From Selenomonas sp. (GTDB lineage Bacteria > Bacillota_C > Negativicutes > Selenomonadales > Selenomonadaceae): DNA of 7,930 nt. Where the stretch lies: NCBI RefSeq assembly GCF_024699275.1, contig NZ_JAILPX010000046.1, forward strand, positions 1-7,930, given 5' to 3'. The notes under the pieces are model-generated. The model did no database searches. It was not told the origin of the DNA and saw nothing but the letters and a program-made list of their open reading frames with translations. The translations under genes were made by a program, and so were the position numbers. Shown here in pieces: positions 1 to 6,508 of this stretch. How positions within the stretch are numbered: position 1 is the stretch's first letter; the number at the start of each line of letters is the position of its first letter.

Positions 1-444
1 TTGTGACGCTCATTCTGAGGACGTTCCCAGGAACTATATGGATGCGTAAAATAGATCTTGGTACCAAGGCTCTCGAACTTTGAAAAAGTCTCGAACTCAG
101 GGCCATTGTCGGCAGTCATTGTTTTAAAGACTTGACTGAAACGTTCCGTTCCATATTGCTCTTGTAACTGGGCCATCGCAGCTTCAACACTAGCACTGTT
201 GCGTCCAGCGATGCGGATGGCAATGTAATTGCGTGTCACCTTTTCCACTGCGGTAAATGTGACAGCCTCACGGCCTTCACGTTGGCCGACAACAGTATCT
301 ACTTCCCAGTGACCAATCTCACTGCCTTCGTCGACAATGGCGGGGCGTTCGATGAAGCGCCTGAATCATGCCGCGTTCTTCCAAGGAAAGGTGGCTGCCT
401 AATTTACGTACATCTTCGATTGTGTTAGAATGGGATTGATCCAT
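1..444 (-). pseudogene. IS30-family transposase, internally deleted and frameshifted, left-truncated by window
   Basis: The start is ATG at 444-442 with ribosome-binding site AAAGGAG (459-453, 8-base spacing). The first 29 or so residues, including LSLEERGMIQAL, match the usual start of IS30 transposases. The frame then breaks near 350-357 and stops after 41 codons. In the next frame, from about 356 down to 1, an IS30 DDE catalytic core continues: FIERPAIVDEGSEIGHWEVD, then TADNGPEF, then WERPQNERH. The three acidic residues of the DDE triad are all present; the last glutamate is codon 11-9. Missing between the two parts are the helix-turn-helix DNA-binding regions, normally over 100 residues. 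The two parts are therefore joined by a deletion that also shifts the frame by one base. No functional transposase is expected. The short junction sequence GCGCTTCATCGAACG fits a deletion between short matches, but that is inference. Confidence 0.85.
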
Positions 445-508
445 AGTGATTACTCCTTTGTTTGTGATTTGTTGCAAAACCATTTTAACACAGGAAGTCA
501 CTATGGAT
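439..508 (-). repeat. 11-bp perfect inverted repeat spanning the transposase start codon
   Basis: ATCCATAGTGA at 439-449 is matched exactly by its reverse complement TCACTATGGAT at 498-508, with 48 bases between. The inner arm contains the transposase ATG (444-442) and lies beside its ribosome-binding site (459-453). An RNA entering from upstream would contain both arms and could hide the start codon in a stem. This kind of protection against read-through transcription is known for several insertion sequences. Its use here is inference, because the transposase promoter was not located with confidence. Confidence 0.6.
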
Positions 509-548
509 TTTTGTTTTTGATTAACTGTTCAACTTCATTTTACAACGG

Positions 549-718
549 ACCAAAATTAAAAATTGACTGATCAAGTGAGTTCACGTCTGTGGCGGTATGA
601 TATAATCACATTATTTTGAATAATATTCTTTTTGCGACGGCAGGAATTTTCTCTCCTAAGCAAGAAAACATAAAGCAGGAATTTTGGCTATTATAATAGA
701 TGCAAAGGAGGATATCGT
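549..718 (+). promoter_or_regulatory. Upstream region of the chemoreceptor gene; candidate -10 boxes
   Basis: No gene is visible here. Two TATAAT boxes occur, at 601-606 (within TATGATATAAT) and at 692-697. Neither has a good -35 box at 16 to 18 bases: the first has only AGTTCA or TTCACG upstream, and the second has CATAAA at 669-674. If 692-697 is used, the mRNA leader would be only about 15 to 20 bases. The ribosome-binding site AAAGGAGG is at 704-711, seven bases before the ATG. A sigma-D/sigma-28 motility promoter was looked for and not found with the right spacing. Which box is used cannot be decided from sequence. Confidence 0.4.
640..685 (+). repeat. Direct repeat GCAGGAATTTT, two copies 35 bp apart
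   Basis: GCAGGAATTTT occurs at 640-650 and again at 675-685, both upstream of the chemoreceptor. Each copy fits the -35 element known for the SigH class of sigma factors (RnAGGAwWW), but neither has a good GAAT box 21 to 22 bases downstream; the nearest to the first copy is GAAA at 664. A looser version of the same paired layout lies before recG (GCAGGAATCTT at 3438 and ACAGGAAATTTT at 3472, 34 bases apart). Confidence 0.6.
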
Positions 719-2779
719 ATGCGGAAGCCGGATGGGAGTATAAAGACTTTGTTTATTGCCTGCGTTATTGTCATTACAGGCGTTTTGCTGGCAATCCAAA
801 CCTTTATCAATGTTTCGCAGTTTCAGGAGGGGATGGAGAATCAGGTCAAGAACAGCTTGCAGCAGCAGGCCACAAGTATTGCCGGTCGTTTGGACCAGCG
901 GCTCATGCAGGTGGAGCAGAAAGCGTTGGGGCTGGGGATGGCTGCCAGCCAGTTGAAATCCTACGATCTGGATGTGCTCTATGGGTTGTCTAAGGGATAT
1001 ATCAACTCCGATAAGCTGGTCCTGGGCAGCGGATATTGGTTTGCCCCCAATGCCTATCAGGAAGGGCAGGATTATTTTGGTCCCTATCTGATTCGGGAGG
1101 GCAGCGATGTTAAGCTGACCATGGATTACAGCGATACCAGCAAGGGATATGACTATCAGAAAGAAAAATATTATATCGATGCCATGGGAACTTCGGGAAA
1201 AGTCTTCTTTATGGGGCCCTATACGGATTCGATATCGAAACTCAATATGATGACCATCAGCACCTCATTTGCGAAGAATGGGCAGGCTGCCGGCGTTATC
1301 ACCATCACCATGGGCATTGATGAGTTAGAGAAGTACGTTGAGGAAATCAAGGTCGGACAGACCGGTTATGCTTTTTTGGTGACCAGTGATGGTTATTATT
1401 TGGCCAACAAGGACGATAGCAAGAACATGAAGGTCAAGATTACCGAAGAAGCCAATGGAGAATTGGCTGCTATTGGTCAGCAGGCCGTCAAAGCAACAGA
1501 TGTGACCATGATGGAAACCAGTGCCTTTGGTGAAGATAGTTACGTGATGGTTGCACCGCTCTGCATCGATAACATGAAAATTGTGCTGGTGGCTCCGGAA
1601 GCGGATTACACCGGTCCAATCACTCAGGCCAAATACACCAGTATCATCATGGCTTTGGTGGTTATGGTGGTTCTCTGTCTGGTGCTCATTACCATTTTCA
1701 ACCGTCGGGTTGGCAGCCCCATTAGTCATTTGATGACGGAGGCAGGTAAGATTGCCGATGGTGATTTACGCGGGAAGGTCAATGTGACGGCTAATGATGA
1801 AATGGGAGCTTTAGGCGGTTCTCTGACGCATATGATTGAAAACCTGCGCAAAGTCATTGGTCATGTCAATGATATGTCCCAGCAAGTGGCTGCTGCCAGT
1901 GAGGAATTAACCGCCAGTGCAGAACAGTCTGCCCAGGCATCCCATATGGTGGCAGAAAGCGTAGTCAGCATTGCTGAGGGGGCCAGTGAACAGGCCGTGG
2001 AAGCTGGCAATATCCAGGCTACGGCAGAGGATGTTACCCAGCATGCGCAGAATATCGTCACGGAAACCAATACGGTTCTGCAAAGTGCAGTAGATGCAAA
2101 GGATAAGATTTCCGGTGGACGGCAGTCCATTCAGGAGGCTGTGGCGCAAATGAACAACATCACAGCCAGCACCGATAGCATCCAGGCATCCATCGAGAAG
2201 CTGGATACCAGTTCCCAGCAGATTGCTGACATCGTGCAGATGATTACCGGCATTGCGGAACAGACCAATCTTCTGGCCTTGAATGCAGCTATCGAAGCTG
2301 CAAGAGCCGGTGAAGCGGGACGAGGCTTTGCCGTTGTGGCAGATGAAGTACGGAAACTGGCGGAAAGTTCTAACCAGTCTTCCCAGCAGATTGCGCAGCT
2401 TGTACAGGGCAACCTGCAGGATATGAAGCTGGCGGTAGAGGCCAGTGCCAGCGGGGCCCGCAGTGTACAGGAAGGTATTGAAACCGTACAGTCTGCAGAT
2501 ATGGTATTCCAGGATATCGTTCGCGTTATTGATGACCTGACCAGTCAGATTCAGCGTATTGCCAAGGGCATTGATAACATGGCCAAGGAAAATGCTAAGA
2601 TGCTGCAGGCCAGTGTCAATATTGCCAAGACCAGTGGCAAGAACTCGGATGAAGCACAGTCCGTATCAGCGGCTGGTGAGGAACAGAGTGCATCCATGCA
2701 TGAGATTTCCGATGCAGCAAGGAGCCTGGCACAATTGGCCAGTGATTTGCAGGCAGAGATGCAGAAGTTTAAGTTGTAA
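719..2779 (+). CDS. Methyl-accepting chemotaxis protein with dCache-type sensor domain
   Basis: This is a membrane chemoreceptor that would pass ligand signals to CheA/CheW and so to the flagellar motor. It has 686 residues. A first membrane helix lies at about residues 9-30, followed by an extracytoplasmic sensor of about 270 residues with dCache features ([13 protein letters not shown], then [17 protein letters not shown]). A second membrane helix lies at about 307-328, then a HAMP linker at about 329-380 ([15 protein letters not shown]) and a long coiled-coil signalling domain. The highly conserved hairpin tip, [19 protein letters not shown], starts at residue 514. The protein ends in FKL with no C-terminal pentapeptide tether for CheR. 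In the sensor, the segment [12 protein letters not shown] (144-155) has E149 and Y151 where amino-acid-binding Cache domains usually have R and W, so an ordinary amino-acid ligand is unlikely; the ligand is unknown. The start has an excellent ribosome-binding site (AAAGGAGG, 704-711). It appears to be a single-gene unit, with a terminator following. Confidence 0.95.
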   Translation: MRKPDGSIKTLFIACVIVITGVLLAIQTFINVSQFQEGMENQVKNSLQQQATSIAGRLDQRLMQVEQKALGLGMAASQLKSYDLDVLYGLSKGYINSDKLVLGSGYWFAPNAYQEGQDYFGPYLIREGSDVKLTMDYSDTSKGYDYQKEKYYIDAMGTSGKVFFMGPYTDSISKLNMMTISTSFAKNGQAAGVITITMGIDELEKYVEEIKVGQTGYAFLVTSDGYYLANKDDSKNMKVKITEEANGELAAIGQQAVKATDVTMMETSAFGEDSYVMVAPLCIDNMKIVLVAPEADYTGPITQAKYTSIIMALVVMVVLCLVLITIFNRRVGSPISHLMTEAGKIADGDLRGKVNVTANDEMGALGGSLTHMIENLRKVIGHVNDMSQQVAAASEELTASAEQSAQASHMVAESVVSIAEGASEQAVEAGNIQATAEDVTQHAQNIVTETNTVLQSAVDAKDKISGGRQSIQEAVAQMNNITASTDSIQASIEKLDTSSQQIADIVQMITGIAEQTNLLALNAAIEAARAGEAGRGFAVVADEVRKLAESSNQSSQQIAQLVQGNLQDMKLAVEASASGARSVQEGIETVQSADMVFQDIVRVIDDLTSQIQRIAKGIDNMAKENAKMLQASVNIAKTSGKNSDEAQSVSAAGEEQSASMHEISDAARSLAQLASDLQAEMQKFKL

Positions 2780-2813
2780 GCAGGTGAATGGTCGGATACA
2801 ATAACATAGAAGG

Positions 2814-2840
2814 GGAGCTGTCGGAAGATGGCTCCTTTTT
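2814..2840 (+). terminator. Rho-independent terminator after the chemoreceptor
   Basis: GGAGCTGTC (2814-2822) pairs with GATGGCTCC (2827-2835), nine pairs including two G-U, closed by a GGAA tetraloop and followed by TTTTT. It lies 35 bases after the stop codon. Confidence 0.9.
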
Positions 2841-2912
2841 ATGTGTCTTTTTTAGGAAAAAAGAAGGGGGGCTGAAAGTGCGACAACCAGCGAAATATAA
2901 GGGGTGTCCGTG

Positions 2913-2941
2913 TTGACAGGATAATATCATTATGATAGAAT
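2913..2941 (+). promoter_or_regulatory. Sigma-A promoter for structured RNA / small gene
   Basis: TTGACA at 2913-2918 is a perfect -35 box. Seventeen bases later is TAGAAT (2936-2941), one mismatch from TATAAT. Transcription would start near 2948, ahead of the inverted repeats at 2968-3053. Confidence 0.8.
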
Positions 2942-2947
2942 TATTCT

Positions 2948-3060
2948 GTAATATTTGTAAATGTTAATACAATTTATACAGATTGTACAAAATAGCAGCT
3001 GCTATCTTTTGTATTCCGCAACACCTGCTATTTTGTCTCGTGGAAATCACGAGGTTTTTC
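2948..3060 (+). ncRNA. Candidate structured small RNA or attenuator leader (about 110 nt)
   Basis: Between a good promoter and a terminator-like hairpin lie tightly nested inverted repeats. TACAAT (2968-2973) pairs with ATTGTA (2982-2987). ACAAAATAGCAG (2987-2998) pairs perfectly over 12 bases with CTGCTATTTTGT (3025-3036). The same left arm can instead pair with CTGCTATCTTTTGT just after it (2999-3012), making the 14-base palindrome ATAGCAGCTGCTAT at 2992-3005. The terminator stem begins at 3037, directly abutting the 12-bp stem. I recognise no riboswitch or known RNA family. It could be a free small RNA, an attenuated 5' leader of the gene at 3090, or the remnant of a small inverted-repeat element. 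No segment that would clearly unfold the terminator was found. Confidence 0.45.
3037..3059 (+). terminator. Terminator or attenuator hairpin ahead of the small gene
   Basis: CTCGTG (3037-3042) and CACGAG (3048-3053) form a perfect six-pair stem with loop GAAAT, followed by GTTTTTC. It lies between the promoter at 2913-2941 and the gene at 3090, so it would stop or attenuate transcription. GAGG at 3051-3054 in the 3' arm could also act as a ribosome-binding site for ATG 3063, which the hairpin would mask. Confidence 0.6.
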
Positions 3061-3089
3061 GTATGTTAGCCAGAGGTGATAATCTTAGT

Positions 3090-3398
3090 ATGGAATACGT
3101 TGAACGAGTCAAGGTAATCAATAATGCTTGGGAACCGGAGCTCTGCCGTCGATCTGTGGATAGCGACGAGCTGGTTTGTATGGATGTTTATCATACAGGA
3201 GCCTTGGCCCCCGAGCGGCATAAGATGACCATGGAACGGGCGACAGAATATATCAGCAGTATGGCTGCCGTCATGGATATCAAGACGATGCTTAGGGATA
3301 TTGATCATATTACCATTCGCGGAGCAAAGGACAGCCGGGTCATTTACCGTTTGACCTCGCGGTTTGGCTATGCTGAGGAAGAGTTCAAAGCAGTATAA
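3090..3398 (+). CDS. Small hypothetical protein (102 aa), unknown function
   Basis: I do not recognise this protein. The chosen start, ATG 3090, has AGAGGTGAT at 3072-3080 about ten bases upstream and gives MEYVERVKVINNAWEPELCR as the N-terminus. ATG 3063 in the same frame adds nine residues and has a weaker GAGG site. The longest frame, from 2961, runs through the hairpins and has no ribosome-binding site, so I reject it. The product is soluble-looking and charged, with no membrane segment or signal peptide. It has two cysteines (in ELCRR and LVCMD) but no CxxC motif. A central part, MTMERATEYISSMAAVMDIK, looks helical, and the end (TIRGAKDSRVIYRLTSRFGY) may form strands. It stands alone between a structured RNA and a terminator, so context gives no job. 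Codon use looks like that of its neighbours. Confidence 0.7.
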   Translation: MEYVERVKVINNAWEPELCRRSVDSDELVCMDVYHTGALAPERHKMTMERATEYISSMAAVMDIKTMLRDIDHITIRGAKDSRVIYRLTSRFGYAEEEFKAV

Positions 3399-3405
3399 GG
3401 GAAAG

Positions 3406-3432
3406 GCCTTCTCGTTCAGGGGAAGGCTTTTT
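3406..3432 (+). terminator. Rho-independent terminator after the small gene
   Basis: GCCTTCTC (3406-3413) pairs with GGGAAGGC (3420-3427), eight pairs with one G-U, loop GTTCAG, followed by TTTTT (3428-3432). It begins eight bases after the stop codon. Confidence 0.9.
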
Positions 3433-3437
3433 CTTAT

Positions 3438-3467
3438 GCAGGAATCTTAGGGATAAGAACGAATATA
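3438..3467 (+). promoter_or_regulatory. SigH-like promoter candidate upstream of recG
   Basis: GCAGGAATC at 3438-3446 matches the SigH -35 consensus RnAGGAwWW in all but the last position. After an 11-base spacer, AACGAAT at 3458-3464 matches the -10 consensus RnnGAAT exactly. Transcription would begin near 3473, about 27 bases before the recG start. The consensus comes from Bacillus; its use in this organism is inference. No good sigma-A promoter was seen between the preceding terminator and recG. Confidence 0.5.
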
Positions 3468-3485
3468 TAGCACAGGAAATTTTAT

Positions 3486-3493
3486 GGATGTGA
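3486..3493 (+). promoter_or_regulatory. recG ribosome-binding site that decides a TTG start
   Basis: GGATGTGA differs by one base from the ideal GGAGGTGA and lies six T residues before the TTG at 3500-3502. An in-frame TGA at 3491-3493 excludes any earlier start in the recG frame. The T run (3494-3501) forms the whole spacer and the first two bases of the start codon. Confidence 0.65.
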
Positions 3494-3499
3494 TTTTTT

Positions 3500-5566
3500 T
3501 TGCAACTTACGGACGCAATACAATATGTAAAAGGTGTGGGACCGAAAAAAAAAGCAGAGCTCAATCGGTTGGGTCTTTTTACGGTTTACGATCTGCTGAC
3601 CTATTTTCCCCGAACCTATGAGGACCAGAGCGTACTGACGAAAATCTCTGCCTTGCAGGTAGGAGAAAAGGCCACGGTGGCTGGTTCTATCTTGAATGTC
3701 TCGGAACGTCAGGGTGGACGGCGGGGGATGAGTATCCTTATGGCGCTGATCGGTGATGGTACAGGGATTCTGCAGGTCACCTGGTTTAACCAGAAGTATT
3801 TGAAAAACAAGCTGAAGGTGGGCCGTAAGGTTTTTGTTACCGGCAAAGCGGCTTATGCTTATGGTGGCCGGGGACAGTTTGCCATGAGTCAGTTATCCGG
3901 TTTTCAAATTCTTGAAGAAGAGGAGGCACCAGAGGAGCGGACGGGAATAGTGCCCGTTTATCCCGCTACGGAAAAACTCAATCAGAAGTTTTTTCGTAAA
4001 GTGCTGGCTGGACTGCTGTCCGAGGATTTGAACATTCAGGAATTAATTCCGCAACGTGTAGCTGAACGATATCACCTGCTGTCCCGACGCAAGGCACTGC
4101 AGGATATTCACTTTCCTGAAGATTTTTCCGCATTGAAACTGGCGCGGAATTATCTGGCCTTTGAGGAACTCTATTTGATTCAGTGCGGGCTGCTGCTGTT
4201 GAAACGGCAGGCCCGGGAGCATAGCAAGGGGATTCGGCATCTGCTGAGCAGTGAAATGGTGGGCAGACTCCTAAAATCCCTGCCCTTTGCCTTGACTGGA
4301 GATCAGGACCGAACCTGGCAGGAAATTCAGCGGGATATGGAGAGTCCCTTGCCTATGCGGCGGTTGGTTCAGGGAGATGTGGGTTCTGGCAAGACGGTGA
4401 TTGCCATGCTGGCGCTGGTCAAGACGGTGGAAAACGGGTATCAGGGCGCCTTGATGGCACCTACTGAGATATTGGCTAGCCAGCACTATGAAGGCTTTGT
4501 ACGGCAGTTGGAACCGCTGGGGATTCGCGTGGGGGTTCTGTCCGGTCATCTAACCAAGAAGAAGCGGGAGGAAATGTATGGACAGATTGCCGCGCAGGAA
4601 GTAGATATCGTCATTGGAACCCATGCCTTGATTCAGGAGGGGGTATCCTTTGCCAAATTGGGATTGGTGGTCACAGACGAGCAGCATCGCTTCGGCATTG
4701 CCCAGCGGGCAGAGCTGGAAAAGAAGAGCACACTGACGCCGGATGTGCTGGTTATGACGGCAACGCCAATTCCCCGAACCATGACGCTGACGGTCTATGG
4801 GGATTTGGATGTATCCATGATTCAGCAGCTGCCTCCGGGGCGTCAGCCCATTCGGACCTTTGTGCGGAAGCCGGACCGGCGGGATTTGATTTACGATTAT
4901 GTGCATCAGCAGCTGGCGGCAGGGCGGCAGGCCTATGTCGTCTGCCCGTTGATTGAGATGAATGAAGAAAGCGATTTGCCCTCGGCAGAAGAGGTCTACG
5001 ATGAGCTGCGTTATGGTATTTTTCGGGACATGCCCTGTGGTCTTGTCCATGGACGGATGAAAGCTGCCGAAAAAGAACAGGTGATGCAGGACTTTCATGC
5101 GGATAAGATAAAACTATTGGTATCCACTACGGTAATTGAAGTGGGGGTCAACGTGCCCAATGCCAGCATCATGGTGGTGGAACATGCGGAACGCTTTGGT
5201 CTGGCTCAGCTGCACCAACTGCGGGGCCGTATTGGCCGGGGGCAGTATAAGTCCTATTGTATTCTGGTTTCGGAGATGAAAACGGAAAATGCCCGGGAAA
5301 GGCTTAAAATCATGGCGGAAGTCAGCGATGGTTTCAAGCTGGCAGAGGAGGATCTGCGCCTGCGGGGGCCGGGACAATTCTTTGGCTCTATGCAGCATGG
5401 TCTGCCGGATTTGAAGGTGGCAGATGTGTTGAATGATATGGATATTCTGCTCAAGGCTCGGCAGGCAGCCCAGGAAACTGTGGCCAGTCAGGCGGAACGA
5501 CGGGATGTTCTGCCCATTCTGGCTCTGCAGTATAAGGAACAGTTTGAAAACATCACGGATGTTTAA
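3500..5566 (+). CDS. recG: ATP-dependent DNA helicase RecG
   Basis: RecG is a cytoplasmic double-stranded DNA translocase that regresses stalled replication forks and processes recombination intermediates. The protein has 688 residues, the usual length. The N-terminus has the typical [15 protein letters not shown] and [12 protein letters not shown] segments, followed by the OB-fold wedge domain (about 50-150) that splits the fork. Helicase motifs follow in order: Walker A GDVGSGKT (292-299), the DEQH box (393-396, in place of DEAD/DEAH and typical of RecG), TATPIPRT (420-427), VIEVGVNVP (545-553) and RGRIGRG (575-581). The C-terminal translocation motif [11 protein letters not shown] lies near 615-625. 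The start is TTG at 3500, supported by the upstream ribosome-binding site and by homology of the first residues. It is a separate unit from the small gene upstream, with a likely SigH-type promoter. No terminator is visible after it, so some read-through into dapB is possible. Confidence 0.97.
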   Translation: MQLTDAIQYVKGVGPKKKAELNRLGLFTVYDLLTYFPRTYEDQSVLTKISALQVGEKATVAGSILNVSERQGGRRGMSILMALIGDGTGILQVTWFNQKYLKNKLKVGRKVFVTGKAAYAYGGRGQFAMSQLSGFQILEEEEAPEERTGIVPVYPATEKLNQKFFRKVLAGLLSEDLNIQELIPQRVAERYHLLSRRKALQDIHFPEDFSALKLARNYLAFEELYLIQCGLLLLKRQAREHSKGIRHLLSSEMVGRLLKSLPFALTGDQDRTWQEIQRDMESPLPMRRLVQGDVGSGKTVIAMLALVKTVENGYQGALMAPTEILASQHYEGFVRQLEPLGIRVGVLSGHLTKKKREEMYGQIAAQEVDIVIGTHALIQEGVSFAKLGLVVTDEQHRFGIAQRAELEKKSTLTPDVLVMTATPIPRTMTLTVYGDLDVSMIQQLPPGRQPIRTFVRKPDRRDLIYDYVHQQLAAGRQAYVVCPLIEMNEESDLPSAEEVYDELRYGIFRDMPCGLVHGRMKAAEKEQVMQDFHADKIKLLVSTTVIEVGVNVPNASIMVVEHAERFGLAQLHQLRGRIGRGQYKSYCILVSEMKTENARERLKIMAEVSDGFKLAEEDLRLRGPGQFFGSMQHGLPDLKVADVLNDMDILLKARQAAQETVASQAERRDVLPILALQYKEQFENITDV

Positions 5567-5587
5567 TGTGTGCGCGCCAAGAACATC

Positions 5588-5617
5588 TTGACATAACGCA
5601 TAGACATAGCATACAAT
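5588..5617 (+). promoter_or_regulatory. Sigma-A promoter of the dapB-asd operon
   Basis: TTGACA (5588-5593) is a perfect -35 box and TACAAT (5612-5617) a one-mismatch -10 box, 18 bases apart. Transcription would start near 5624, giving a leader of about 50 bases. That is too short for a lysine riboswitch, so none is present downstream of this promoter. Confidence 0.8.
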
Positions 5618-5674
5618 ATTTTTAGTTTGTTAAGGAATAAGTAAGTGGATTCCTGAACATAGGAGGCGTGTATT

Positions 5675-6469
5675 TTGGTAACAGTATTTGTAAATGGAGC
5701 ATGTGGCAGAATGGGACGGGCTGTCTTGAAGGCTGTACAGGAGGCAGAGGAGCTGCAACTGGTAGGAGCCGTGGATATTCATGGTGGTGCAGATTGCGGC
5801 GAATTGGCTGGTCTGTCGAAAAATGGTGTAATTGTCGAAACGGATCTGGCCGCTGCATTAACCCGCATCAAGCCGGAGGTGATGATTGACTTCACCCGTC
5901 CGGATGTGGTATTCAATAATGTGATGACGGCACTGAAAGCCAAGGTTTCCCCGGTGGTGGGAACGACAGGGCTCAGCGATGAGCAGAAGGCAGAAATCAA
6001 GAAACTGGCGGAGGAAATGGATACGCCAGCTTTCATCGCACCGAATTTTGCCATTGGGGCAGTACTCATGATGGTGATGGCTAAGCAGGCTGCTAAATAC
6101 ATGCCGGATGTGGAAATCATCGAGCTTCATCACGATAAGAAGCTGGATGCTCCTTCGGGTACAGCTGTACAGACGGCAGCCATGATTGCCGAGGTGCGGG
6201 CGCAGCATAAGCAGGGTCATCCCGATGAGAAGGAAAAACTCACCGGAGCCCGCGGTGCTGACTACGAGGGCATGCATATCCATAGTGTGCGTCTGCCTGG
6301 TTATGTGGCCCATCAGGAAGTCATCTTTGGCGGTTTGGGGCAGACGTTGACCATCCGTCATGATTCCCTGAACCGGGAGTCCTTTATGCCCGGCGTAGTT
6401 TTGGCCGCTCAAAAGGTTAGAGGACTCAAAGGTTTGACGGTGGGGCTGGATAAACTTTTGGAATTTTAA
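5675..6469 (+). CDS. dapB: 4-hydroxy-tetrahydrodipicolinate reductase
   Basis: DapB reduces hydroxy-tetrahydrodipicolinate to tetrahydrodipicolinate with NAD(P)H in the pathway to diaminopimelate and lysine, in the cytoplasm. The protein has 264 residues, normal for the family. The N-terminal nucleotide-binding motif is VNGACGRMGR. DFT (72-74) and GTTGL (from 96) follow, then APNFAIGAVL. The catalytic segment ELHHDKKLDAPSGTA has H152 and K156 at the positions of the known catalytic His and Lys of the E. coli enzyme. The tail contains VRLPGYVAHQEVIFGG, as in other DapB proteins. The start codon is TTG at 5675, supported by AGGAGG at 5661-5666 with eight-base spacing. It has its own promoter and forms an operon with asd, 39 bases downstream. 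dapA, which makes its substrate, is not in the window. Confidence 0.97.
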   Translation: MVTVFVNGACGRMGRAVLKAVQEAEELQLVGAVDIHGGADCGELAGLSKNGVIVETDLAAALTRIKPEVMIDFTRPDVVFNNVMTALKAKVSPVVGTTGLSDEQKAEIKKLAEEMDTPAFIAPNFAIGAVLMMVMAKQAAKYMPDVEIIELHHDKKLDAPSGTAVQTAAMIAEVRAQHKQGHPDEKEKLTGARGADYEGMHIHSVRLPGYVAHQEVIFGGLGQTLTIRHDSLNRESFMPGVVLAAQKVRGLKGLTVGLDKLLEF

Positions 6470-6493
6470 GGAATTAAACGGTTGTAAGCAGCG

Positions 6494-6505
6494 AAAGGAT
6501 GAGGG
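6494..6505 (+). promoter_or_regulatory. asd ribosome-binding site
   Basis: AAAGGATGAGGG lies just upstream of ATG 6509. AAAGGA gives nine-base spacing; the second purine run, GAGGG, sits too close to be the main site. No promoter or terminator is visible in the 39-base gap from dapB, so asd is most likely translated from the dapB message. Confidence 0.6.
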
Positions 6506-6508
6506 CTA

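Larger units (their letters stand above)
1..548 (-). mobile_element. IS30-family insertion sequence, partial (promoter-proximal end)
   Basis: The stretch carries an IS30-type transposase reading frame on the minus strand and about 100 bases of non-coding DNA upstream of its start. The element runs off the left edge, so its other end and its target duplication cannot be seen. The right boundary is approximate. IS30 elements usually begin about 50 to 110 bases upstream of the transposase start, and the minus-strand sequence near 526-548 (TTGTAAAATGAAGTTGAACA) resembles terminal repeats of this family as I remember them. That boundary is inference. The coding part has lost its middle (see the transposase entry), so this copy is probably unable to move by itself, although its end could still be used by an intact relative elsewhere. 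Confidence 0.75.

Noticed and set aside
671..697. Sigma-D/sigma-28 motility promoter before the chemoreceptor (TAAA ... GGCTATTA)
   Set aside because: The spacing is about four bases too short and the -10 match is poor.
1325..1729. Long antisense open frames inside the chemoreceptor, recG, dapB and asd
   Set aside because: They mirror the codon pattern of the real genes on the other strand, have no ribosome-binding sites of note and encode unrecognisable low-quality sequences.
2847..2863. Hairpin CTTTTTT-AGG-AAAAAAG after the chemoreceptor terminator
   Set aside because: It is all A/T apart from the closing pair, with a three-base loop and no T run after it, and is most likely chance in an AT-rich gap.
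2878..2916. Mini-ORF of 12 codons (GTG start after AGAAGGGGG, ending CPC)
   Set aside because: It is very short and its stop overlaps the -35 box of the next promoter. A ribosome-binding site by chance is likely in this G-rich stretch.
2961..3062. N-terminal extension of the small gene from ATG 2961
   Set aside because: It has no ribosome-binding site, it runs through the inverted repeats and the terminator hairpin, and the peptide does not look like a conserved N-terminus.
5633..5660. SigH-like promoter before dapB (AAGGAATA ... CCTGAAC)
   Set aside because: It has several mismatches in key positions, and a much better sigma-A promoter lies at 5588-5617.
5567..5674. Lysine riboswitch before dapB
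   Set aside because: The whole gap is 108 bases, too short for the lysine aptamer, and no terminator hairpin is present.
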